From NCBI GenBank assembly GCA_025455345.1, contig JALOMS010000251.1:1-7381 (forward strand): a DNA stretch of 7,381 nt, read 5' to 3'. Made by a program: the position numbers and the translations under genes. Position 1 is the stretch's first letter; every line of letters begins with the position of its first letter. Below are positions 1-5,553 of this stretch, one piece after another. Below the pieces are notes generated by a model. That model worked only from the letters and a program-made list of their open reading frames with translations. It made no database searches and was not told the DNA's origin. Source of the DNA: Thermoflexibacter sp. Its GTDB lineage: Bacteria > Bacteroidota > Bacteroidia > Cytophagales > Thermoflexibacteraceae.

Positions 1-1016
1 ATAGGACTGTGGCAGAAGTAGAGAAAATGTTAGATATTATTGTAGAGAGTGAGAAACAGCCTGATATAGTGCAGATTAGTGGAGGAGAGCCTACGATTCA
101 CCCTGACTTTTTCGAAATCTTAGACATAGCAAAGACAAAACCAATCAGACACTTGATGATTAATACCAATGGTGTAAGAATAGCCAAAAGTAAGGAGTTT
201 ACACAAAGGTTAGCAAGTTATATGCCTGATTTTGAGATATATCTACAATTTGATTCTTTCAAAAAATCTACTTTGGAAAGCATAAGAGGTGAAGATTTGA
301 GAGAAGTGCGAATGAAGGCTTTGGAGCATCTCAACGAATTTAATCTTTCTACCACATTGGTAGTAACCTTGCAAAAAGGACAAAATAATGATGAAATTGG
401 AGAAATTATTGATTTTGCACTAAAACAACCGTGTGTGCGAGGGGTTACTTTTCAGCCGACTCAAGTGGCAGGTCGCTTAGAAAATTTTGACCCTGCGACA
501 GACCGTTATACATTGACCGAAATTCGCCAAGATATTTTGAGGCAGTCCCCCATTTTTACTCCTAATGATATTATCCCTGTACCATGCAATCCTGACGCTT
601 TAGCTATGGCTTACTGCCTGAAAATCAACGGACAAATCCTTCCTTTGACCAATCTCATAGACCCTGTTGCTTTGTTAGATAGCAGAAATACTATCGTATA
701 TGAGCAAGATGAAGCAATGAAACATCATATCTATCAACTTTTTAGTACGGGACTGCCCTCCGACAAAGTGGCAGATAAGTTACAAGAAATGTTTTGTTGC
801 CTGCCTATGATAAAAGCTCCAGAATTGAAGTATGAAAACCTATTTAGGATTATTATCATGCAATTTTTAGATGCCTACAACTTCGACGTTAGAACTGTAA
901 AAAAATCATGTGTGCATATTGTTCACAAAGATGGGCATATCATTCCTTTTGATACAATGAACCTCTTTTACAGAGATGATAAGGTCAATAGATTGAAAGA
1001 AATACAGGAAAAATAG
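1..1016 (+). CDS. Radical SAM enzyme, COG1964 / tetraether-synthase-like, N-terminus outside window
   Basis: The reading frame is open to the left edge, so the GTG at 9 is an internal codon and the true start lies upstream. Counting from that codon, the visible part has the radical SAM GGEP motif (QISGGEPTIHPDF, residues 22-34), an INTNG strand (51-55), YLQFD (78-82) and QVAGR (152-156). It ends in the family-typical block KKSCVHIVHKDGHIIPFDTMNLFYR (299-322, read in pieces). The CxxxCxxC motif that binds the SAM-cleaving 4Fe-4S cluster is not visible and should lie in the missing N-terminus. Cys193, Cys203, Cys263, Cys264 and Cys301 could bind auxiliary clusters (inference). The family includes archaeal Tes, which joins lipid tails to make tetraethers; the bacterial members I recall have no assigned substrate. 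No partner gene is visible. The family call is firm, the substrate unknown. Confidence 0.85.
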   Translation, partial: RTVAEVEKMLDIIVESEKQPDIVQISGGEPTIHPDFFEILDIAKTKPIRHLMINTNGVRIAKSKEFTQRLASYMPDFEIYLQFDSFKKSTLESIRGEDLREVRMKALEHLNEFNLSTTLVVTLQKGQNNDEIGEIIDFALKQPCVRGVTFQPTQVAGRLENFDPATDRYTLTEIRQDILRQSPIFTPNDIIPVPCNPDALAMAYCLKINGQILPLTNLIDPVALLDSRNTIVYEQDEAMKHHIYQLFSTGLPSDKVADKLQEMFCCLPMIKAPELKYENLFRIIIMQFLDAYNFDVRTVKKSCVHIVHKDGHIIPFDTMNLFYRDDKVNRLKEIQEK

Positions 1017-1076
1017 GAGGTTTTATCGTAAATCTATTGGAAACAATTACTTAAACTAAAAATGCGTATTATAACC

Positions 1077-1107
1077 TTTTATTTCCGACTAAAGTCAATT
1101 AGATTTG
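1077..1107 (+). promoter_or_regulatory. Candidate menB promoter
   Basis: TAGATTTG at 1100-1107 matches the Bacteroidota -7 box TAnnTTTG exactly. Exactly 19 bases upstream is TTTT (1077-1080) where TTTG is expected, so the -33 box is weak. Transcription would start near 1114, giving a 5' untranslated region of about 148 bases before menB. Confidence 0.4.
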
Positions 1108-1116
1108 CATAAAAAT

Positions 1117-1177
1117 TATACAGTCATAAATAAGCCTTATAGATTACTTATATCGTTTTAAAGTAAAAAACTGTATA
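1117..1177. repeat. Short inverted repeat in the menB 5' region
   Basis: TATACAGT (1117-1124) and ACTGTATA (1170-1177) are perfect 8-base inverted copies separated by 45 bases. They begin just after the predicted menB transcription start. With so AT-rich a background this may be chance. The rest of the 1017-1261 gap holds no gene that I can see. Confidence 0.25.
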
Positions 1178-1261
1178 TAATGAATTGATTGTTTATACTT
1201 TACATTTATTTATGATTTATAACCAATAATTTATAATTATTTAAAAGCCAATATTATAACA

Positions 1262-2083
1262 ATGAGTGAAATAAAATGGGAGAAAATACGAGATTTTGAA
1301 GAAATCCGTTTTGAATATTTTGAAGGCATTGGTAAAATTACTATTAATCGCCCTCACAAACGCAATGCTTTTACCCCTTTGACAGTCAAAGAAATGATAG
1401 AAGCGATGACCTTCTGCCGATACGATGACCAGATAGGGGTAGTGATATTGACAGGAGAGGGTTCGGAGGCATTTTGTAGCGGTGGCGACCAGAGTGTAAG
1501 AGGGCATGGGGGGTATGTAGGTGGAGATGGTGTTCCGCGATTGAATGTGCTTGATTTACAGAAACTCATACGCTCTATACCTAAGCCAGTAATTGCAATG
1601 GTAGCTGGTTGGGCTATTGGTGGGGGGCATGTGCTACACGTTGTATGTGATATAACAATTGCGGCTCAGAATGCAAAATTTGGTCAAACGGGTCCCAAAG
1701 TAGGAAGTTTTGATGGAGGCTTTGGTGCGTCCTATTTAGCACGCATCGTGGGGCAAAAGAAAGCAAGGGAAATCTGGTTTTTGTGTGATGTGTATGACGC
1801 AAATGACGCACTTCAAATGGGACTTGTCAATAAAGTAGTTGATTTAGATGATTTGGAAAAAGTTACGGTGGAGTGGTGTAAGAAGATATTAGAAAAATCT
1901 CCCATTGCCTTGCGTATGCTTAAGAGTGCTTTTAATGCCGAACTCGACGGGCAAGCAGGTATCCAAGAGTTGGCAGGAAATGCGACCTTGTTATACTATC
2001 TTTCTGATGAGGCAAAGGAAGGCAAAAATGCTTTCATGGAGAAGAGAAAGCCTGACTTTTCTAAATTCCCTAAGTTCCCATAG
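1262..2083 (+). CDS. menB: 1,4-dihydroxy-2-naphthoyl-CoA synthase (MenB)
   Basis: This crotonase-fold enzyme closes the second ring of menaquinone by converting o-succinylbenzoyl-CoA to 1,4-dihydroxy-2-naphthoyl-CoA in the cytoplasm. The 273-residue protein aligns with E. coli MenB (285 residues, recalled) at a constant offset of 12. The catalytic residues are present: Tyr85 (in GHGGYVGGDG), Asp151 (in GSFDGG) and Tyr246 (in LLYYLSDE). The oxyanion-hole region is FCSGGDQ (71-77) and GWAIGGGH (116-123). Gly144 in GQTGPK and Trp172 match the bicarbonate-binding residues of type I MenB, so a bicarbonate-dependent enzyme is expected. The C-terminus FSKFPKFP resembles the E. coli tail. The ATG at 1262 follows an A/T-rich stretch with no Shine-Dalgarno sequence, normal for the phylum. 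No other men genes are next to it, so it is probably transcribed alone. Confidence 0.97.
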   Translation: MSEIKWEKIRDFEEIRFEYFEGIGKITINRPHKRNAFTPLTVKEMIEAMTFCRYDDQIGVVILTGEGSEAFCSGGDQSVRGHGGYVGGDGVPRLNVLDLQKLIRSIPKPVIAMVAGWAIGGGHVLHVVCDITIAAQNAKFGQTGPKVGSFDGGFGASYLARIVGQKKAREIWFLCDVYDANDALQMGLVNKVVDLDDLEKVTVEWCKKILEKSPIALRMLKSAFNAELDGQAGIQELAGNATLLYYLSDEAKEGKNAFMEKRKPDFSKFPKFP

Positions 2084-2098
2084 AATAGATTAGATAAA

Positions 2099-2139
2099 AA
2101 AGAGGTAGGCAATTGGTTAAAAAAATTGCCTACCTCTTT
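2099..2139. terminator. Strong bidirectional intrinsic terminator between convergent genes
   Basis: A perfect 16-bp stem (2099-2114 with 2124-2139) has a 9-base loop. On the + strand it is followed by TTGTTTTATTTT, 15 bases after the menB stop. On the - strand it is followed by a T run (complement of A2096-2100). It can therefore end both menB and the minus-strand gene that stops at 2173. Confidence 0.93.
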
Positions 2140-2172
2140 GTTTTATTTTAGAAAACCTATTTGTTAAGATGA

Positions 2173-2526
2173 TTAATCACAACCAATATCGTCTATTGCC
2201 CAAGTACCTTCCACTTCACAAATATCAATGTCTTCAGAGATACACTCTGCACCATCTTCTGCGACAAACTTTACATCCCATACATCACAATCCACTAAAA
2301 CGACGACTGCTTCATTAGGCTCCAATACTTCATCTTTTCCTAAGATGTCATCGCCCCATGTTTCTTTGTCTATAGGGGAGAAATAGATATGGTCTATTGC
2401 CCAAGAACTCTTATTAACAATTTTAATTTTTGACGCACGCAAAGAAGAGGACTTCATAGATGTCAAAAATGTAATTGCAAAAATAGTTAAAACTCCAAAG
2501 ATTAAAATATTCGAAATACGTCTCAT
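2173..2526 (-). CDS. Small exported acidic protein, paralogue of 2630-3001
   Basis: I cannot name this 117-residue protein. It begins with two Arg and a hydrophobic stretch (about residues 6-23, ILIFGVLTIFAITFL), a Sec signal peptide or N-terminal anchor without a lipobox Cys. The remaining roughly 85 residues are one acidic domain with KIKIVNKS, IDHIYFSP, TWGDDILG, VLEP, an EDG motif and Cys residues near the end, including the terminal CysAsp. From memory, the IYxSP...WGDDxLG...LxP layout resembles a small secreted beta-rich domain common in bacteria and without known function; this needs a profile search. By eye it shares about 60% identity over 87 positions with the gene just upstream, so the two are tandem duplicates. 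The paired Cys could form disulphides (inference). Start: ATG with no Shine-Dalgarno sequence. Confidence 0.8.
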   Translation of the reverse strand: MRRISNILIFGVLTIFAITFLTSMKSSSLRASKIKIVNKSSWAIDHIYFSPIDKETWGDDILGKDEVLEPNEAVVVLVDCDVWDVKFVAEDGAECISEDIDICEVEGTWAIDDIGCD

Positions 2527-2596
2527 TGTCTTATTTGTATTAATGATTAATGATAATAAGTAAAAGTAAATCTCGTGCCAAAATGTTAAAATCTCT

Positions 2597-2644
2597 ATTA
2601 ATTATCTTCGCGATTAATTATCTTCGCGATTAATTATCTTCGCG
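2597..2644. repeat. Three perfect 16-bp tandem repeats across a stop codon
   Basis: The unit ATTAATTATCTTCGCG occurs three times without mismatch at 2597-2612, 2613-2628 and 2629-2644. Read on the minus strand, the first copy encodes the last four residues (Arg-Glu-Asp-Asn) and the TAA stop of the 2630-3001 gene; the other two lie just after the stop. TCGCGA at 2608-2613 and 2624-2629 can pair as a 6-bp stem with a 10-base loop, so the transcript may fold here. No T run follows, so it is not a classic terminator. Confidence 0.97.
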
Positions 2645-3001
2645 CCCGTCTCCGTCGCAGTCGGCATTGGTAATTTCCCAAGTTTCATGTTCGCATATCA
2701 TCTCATCATAACCTAAGCAAGTCCCTCCGTCTTCTAATACTAATTTAATGTCCCATCTTCCACATTCTAACAATACAATCACAGATTCACCTGGCTCCAG
2801 TACATCATCATCGCCAAGAATATCATCTTCGTCCCAAGTATTTTTGTCTGGTGGTGAGAAATAAATATGGTCAATATTCAAATCTGACTTATTGACAATT
2901 TTAATTTTAGAATCTGTCTGCTCATGCTTTTGAGACGGCATAAACGACGTAACTAAAATAAGTAGTAATAAGGCAAGAATGTCAAACGCTAAATTTTTCA
3001 T
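2630..3001 (-). CDS. Small exported acidic protein with Asp-rich C-terminal tail
   Basis: Function unknown; 123 residues. Residues 5-20 (AFDILALLLLILVTSF) form a hydrophobic signal or anchor segment without a lipobox. The single domain that follows carries SKIKIVNKS, IDHIYFSPPDK, DDILGDDDVLEPGES, a WDIKLVLEDG block and Cys pairs. It is the closest relative of the 2173-2526 gene and lies directly upstream of it, 103 bp apart on the same strand. The difference is at the end: the neighbour stops after CysAsp, whereas this protein goes on as DCDGDGREDN, which resembles calcium-binding DxDGDG loops of thrombospondin type 3 or dockerin repeats. One loop is too little to call a domain. The bases for this tail (about 2641-2665) are strikingly GC-rich compared with the surroundings, and the stop lies in a 16-bp tandem repeat. 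Confidence 0.8.
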   Translation of the reverse strand: MKNLAFDILALLLLILVTSFMPSQKHEQTDSKIKIVNKSDLNIDHIYFSPPDKNTWDEDDILGDDDVLEPGESVIVLLECGRWDIKLVLEDGGTCLGYDEMICEHETWEITNADCDGDGREDN

Positions 3002-3104
3002 GCAATTGTGTATTTTAGTAAAAAATGATACAGTGCAGTCTTATTAGATAGTATTGTAAAATAAGAGAAATAGTAGGCTAAATTTGGTGTAATTTATATT
3101 TTTC

Positions 3105-4010
3105 TTATGAATTTTCCAAAATTATGTGGTGCATTTTCCCAGAAAGTTGTTTTCCCAATAATCCTTCTAATTCTCGACTGATTTGAGCAATTTTAACAAT
3201 ATCTATGCCTGTTTGGATATTCATCTGCGAAAGCATATAAGTGGTATCTTCTGTGGAGATATTCCCTGTTGCTCCCTTGATGAAGGGACACCCGCCTAAT
3301 CCCCCAAAAGCAGTATCAAAATAACTTACTCCCGTTTCCATAGCCGCAAGCATATTAGCTAAACCCTTACCTTCTGTGTCGTGCAAATGCAGAATGACTG
3401 GCATATCTTTGGTCATTGCTAATATATTTGTCATCATTTCTTTCATTGCCAATGGATTACCCATTCCCGTAGAGTCTGCCAATGCTAACTCATCTACTCC
3501 CAAATCTATGTGTTGTCTTGCCAAGTCGAGAACATGTCCCTTGGCTATTTTGCCCTCATAACGACAGCCAAAAGCGCATTGGATGCCGCCTCTCACCGTA
3601 ATTTGGGCTTTTTTTGCCTCTCTCACCATATCTTTGAACTCTTTGAGAGCCTCTAACAAAGACATATTCGTATTTTTGCGGCTATGTGTATCGCTGGCAG
3701 AGATAGAAATAGATAGGTGAGTCGCCCCTGCTTTGATTGCCCTTTCTAAGCCTTTCATATTGAGGACTAAAGCACTGAAAATAACATTTTTAGTCTTATC
3801 GACTCCCGCAAATACTTCCTCCGCATCAGACATCTGTGGAACAAATTTAGGATGGACAAAAGCCGTAAGTTGGATACGTCTTAGCCCAGCCTCAACTAAT
3901 CTATTGGCAAATTCTATTTTCTTTTCTGTGGGAATTAATATTTTCTCACTTTGCAAACCATCTCTTAAGCCTTGTTCTTCTATGATAATTGAATGTGGGA
4001 AGGTACTCAT
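3105..4010 (-). CDS. Hydroxymethylglutaryl-CoA lyase-like enzyme (DRE-TIM metallolyase)
   Basis: HMG-CoA lyase splits HMG-CoA into acetyl-CoA and acetoacetate, the last step of leucine breakdown. I start at the ATG at 4010 (301 residues), because the frame two codons further upstream begins only with TTG. The protein aligns with human HMGCL at a constant offset of 25 (human numbering recalled). Conserved are Glu12 (human Glu37), Arg16-Asp17 in GLRDGLQ (Arg41-Asp42), His208 and His210 in LHLHDT (His233/235, metal), Cys241 in GGLGGCPF (Cys266) and Asn250 in GATGN (Asn275). The exception is Gln47 in RIQLTAF, where human HMGCL has Glu72. I recall a bacterial subgroup annotated as HMG-CoA lyase with IQxT here and with SISASDTHSRKNTN, as in this protein at about 102-115. 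The fold and chemistry class are firm; HMG-CoA as the substrate is not. No leucine-degradation genes are adjacent. Confidence 0.88.
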   Translation of the reverse strand: MSTFPHSIIIEEQGLRDGLQSEKILIPTEKKIEFANRLVEAGLRRIQLTAFVHPKFVPQMSDAEEVFAGVDKTKNVIFSALVLNMKGLERAIKAGATHLSISISASDTHSRKNTNMSLLEALKEFKDMVREAKKAQITVRGGIQCAFGCRYEGKIAKGHVLDLARQHIDLGVDELALADSTGMGNPLAMKEMMTNILAMTKDMPVILHLHDTEGKGLANMLAAMETGVSYFDTAFGGLGGCPFIKGATGNISTEDTTYMLSQMNIQTGIDIVKIAQISRELEGLLGKQLSGKMHHIILENS

Positions 4011-4047
4011 TGACAATAAGTTTTTTGATAAAAAATAATGTAATTAC

Positions 4048-4085
4048 TCATTGGGTAAGTTGATATTCATTAACCCTAAAGTGAG
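4048..4085. repeat. Imperfect hairpin upstream of the lyase-like gene
   Basis: CTCATTGGGTAA (4048-4059) can pair with TTAACCCTAAAGTGAG (4070-4085), with two bulges and one G-U pair. It lies 38-75 bases before the ATG at 4010 of the minus-strand gene, so it would be in that gene's 5' leader or in the spacer after 4144-5184. No T run follows on either strand. I can assign no role. Confidence 0.25.
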
Positions 4086-4143
4086 TTTTGGAAAACAAAC
4101 ATTATAAAAGTTTGCTAAGATAAATTTCTATTTTTTTTAACTA

Positions 4144-5184
4144 TCACTTCAACAACATCTTATTAAAATTTTTGACAAAAAAACGGACTGTCTCATCGAG
4201 CATATCTTTTTGGGTATATTGATGCTTGTCTGTAAACTTGGTGATAGGAGCAAACTTGCCTGTTTGGGTTTCTTTCATCTTGCCAAATACTTGATAACGA
4301 GAGAGTTTTTTTTGAAAATTGAACTCTACTTGTAGGAAAGATTGGGAAGTAGTGCGCCAAGCATATCCGCTTTCTTTGGCATATAATATTTTTAGGCTAT
4401 AAATATCCTTGTTATTGATTTTATTATCTACTTGAATTTCAGAACTATATACCAGTTCTTCATTGGCAATATCATTTCCTTGATTGATAAGTCTTATTTC
4501 AAGACTATATTTTTCTTTATCTACTTCCGTCAGCTGATAAGCGTAATGTTTTTGCTTAAGACTTACAGTATCTCTAAAACTCCCTGTGGCATCATTAGCG
4601 GATACAAATACTGTTTTCCGCTTGCCTTCTAATTGGGTGATGGGCTGTTTTATAGGATTAGAGATGGCATACTCACCAAAAAGTTGATTATAATTAATGA
4701 CCAAAAACTGCATAACAAAATCAATGGCTTGCTGCTGCGAAATATCTTCTGAAGCTAAGTCTGTGCTAAGAACATCTGTAAGTTGTGCGGCTTCTTTCTT
4801 GGCAATCATGCCCCGATTGCTGTGTTTCATCAAGTTATCTGCCAAATCAAAAACTATCTCTACGTGGCTCGTAGGGTCAGATTTCCACTGTTGATTGACT
4901 TTTTCTGCAAACATGACCAATACCTTGTACTGTTGTCCTCTTTCCAACTTACCTTCAGTCCATAAAATAGATTGGTAAGCAAGCATTGAGGGACTCCCAC
5001 TTTTTAAAGCATTGATTTTGAGGCTATACCTTTGAGTTTGTTTGGGGAGAGGGCTGATTTCGTATAAATAGGCATAATCCCCATAATCTACTGTACCCTT
5101 GAAAGAAGGAGCAGTTTGTGCAAATAGAAAAGAGGAAAGACCGAACCAACAAAATAAGATTGATAAGACTAATTTTATTTTCAT
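4144..5184 (-). CDS. Secreted protein with two copies of one ~145-residue domain, unknown function
   Basis: I do not recognise the family. Residues 1-22 are a clear Sec signal peptide (MKIKLVLSILFCWFGLSSFL then FAQ), probably cleaved near Ala22/Gln23, so the protein is periplasmic or exported. The mature part looks like an internal tandem duplication, about residues 29-169 and 200-345. Matching blocks in the same order are YAYLYEI (37) and YAYQLTE (214); RYSLKI (52) and KYSLEI (225); QYKVLVMFAEK (85) and IYSLKILYAKE (261); W100 with HVEIVFDL and W276 with LQVEFNF; and the final amphipathic stretch DFVMQFLVINYNQLF (155) and ETVRFFVKNFNKMLL (331). Each copy thus seems to be beta strands followed by a C-terminal helix (inference). 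There is no sorting tag, TonB box, lipobox or catalytic motif that I can see. The next gene downstream on this strand is the lyase-like gene; a functional link is not shown. Confidence 0.85.
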   Translation of the reverse strand: MKIKLVLSILFCWFGLSSFLFAQTAPSFKGTVDYGDYAYLYEISPLPKQTQRYSLKINALKSGSPSMLAYQSILWTEGKLERGQQYKVLVMFAEKVNQQWKSDPTSHVEIVFDLADNLMKHSNRGMIAKKEAAQLTDVLSTDLASEDISQQQAIDFVMQFLVINYNQLFGEYAISNPIKQPITQLEGKRKTVFVSANDATGSFRDTVSLKQKHYAYQLTEVDKEKYSLEIRLINQGNDIANEELVYSSEIQVDNKINNKDIYSLKILYAKESGYAWRTTSQSFLQVEFNFQKKLSRYQVFGKMKETQTGKFAPITKFTDKHQYTQKDMLDETVRFFVKNFNKMLLK

Positions 5185-5221
5185 AAGTAGATGTATTTTA
5201 TATAAAACTCTAAAACATCAT

Positions 5222-5256
5222 AATTTAGTGCAAAGAGAGTGCAATTTAGTCCAAAG
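5222..5256. repeat. Direct repeat pair upstream of the secreted-protein gene
   Basis: AATTTAGTGCAAAG (5222-5235) recurs as AATTTAGTCCAAAG (5243-5256), 13 of 14 bases equal, with a 21-base period (two helical turns). It lies 38-72 bases before the ATG at 5184 on the minus strand, a plausible place for an activator or repressor site (inference). Confidence 0.5.
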
Positions 5257-5366
5257 CGTACACGAAATTGTAAACCTTTAACAATTTTATAAGAATGAAG
5301 CAATTAAATACCTAATTTTTTAAATTTTAAGACTTTTGCTTGCAAATAAAAGTTTTACTTCCTTCT

Positions 5367-5399
5367 TTTGTAGAGTAAGTAATTGGTCGTATTGGTTTG
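5367..5399 (+). promoter_or_regulatory. Candidate promoter of the trp leader
   Basis: TTTG (5367-5370), 21 bases, then TTGGTTTG (5392-5399), which matches TAnnTTTG except for T in place of A. Transcription would start near 5405, about 90 bases before the leader peptide. It is the best match that I found upstream of the attenuator, but spacing and sequence are both imperfect. Confidence 0.3.
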
Positions 5400-5444
5400 T
5401 ATGATTATCAATGATTAAGCAAAATAATAGCCTTATAATCATAC
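5399..5444. repeat. Perfect 10-bp inverted repeat next to the trp promoter
   Basis: GTATGATTAT (5399-5408) and ATAATCATAC (5435-5444) are exact inverted copies with 26 bases between. They begin at the last base of the candidate -7 box, so they could be a paired operator or a hairpin at the start of the trp leader RNA. Confidence 0.6.
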
Positions 5445-5493
5445 TAATTCAAACTCCAAAACATTTCACTGAAATATTTATAAGATTTTAAAA

Positions 5494-5553
5494 ATGAGTA
5501 TTGTAAACTATTCAAATAAAGGTTTTTGGTGGCGCACTCTCTCTCGATGGTGA
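5494..5553 (+). CDS. trpL: trp operon leader peptide, 19 residues, three Trp
   Basis: The small frame reads MSIVNYSNKGFWWRTLSRW and stops at TGA (5551-5553). Trp12 and Trp13 are adjacent (codons at 5527-5532) and Trp19 is the last codon. It sits 132 bases before trpE and is followed by a terminator with mutually exclusive pairings, as expected of a leader peptide whose translation senses charged tRNA-Trp. There is no Shine-Dalgarno sequence; TTTTAAAA precedes the ATG, as is usual in Bacteroidota. The product itself probably has no function; only its translation matters. It is too short for ordinary gene finding. Confidence 0.9.
   Translation: MSIVNYSNKGFWWRTLSRW

Larger units (their letters stand above)
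5185..5493. other. Divergent intergenic region between the secreted-protein gene and the trp leader
   Basis: About 310 bases without a protein gene separate the minus-strand gene starting at 5184 from the trp leader peptide at 5494. The region must hold promoters for both directions. I see a pair of direct repeats near the minus-strand gene (5222-5256), one candidate + promoter (5367-5399) and an inverted repeat next to it (5399-5444). I found no good consensus promoter for the minus-strand gene. Confidence 0.7.

Noticed and set aside
1016..1020. GGAGG, a Shine-Dalgarno-like sequence just after the radical SAM gene
   Set aside because: No start codon with an open frame follows at a suitable distance, and the other genes in this window do not use Shine-Dalgarno sequences. 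It is chance overlap with the TAG stop.
3117..3124. Perfect reverse -7 box (TAATTTTG on the minus strand) before the 2630-3001 gene
   Set aside because: No TTTG lies about 19 bases upstream of it, and it falls inside the 3' end of the lyase-like gene.
4008..4016. TTG at 4016 as the start of the lyase-like gene (two residues longer)
   Set aside because: The ATG at 4010 in the same frame is a normal start and the homologous region begins after it.
3733..4038. Plus-strand open frame of 101 codons opposite the lyase-like gene
   Set aside because: The minus-strand frame carries the conserved catalytic motifs here, so this is an antisense shadow.
4096..4115. CAAAC/GTTTG hairpin followed by TTTT on the minus strand, a possible terminator of 4144-5184
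   Set aside because: The stem is only 5 bp plus one wobble pair and AT-rich, too weak to call.
5231..5255. TTTG and TCTCTTTG on the minus strand as a promoter of the secreted-protein gene
   Set aside because: The spacing is only 13 bases and results from the direct repeat, too short for the consensus.
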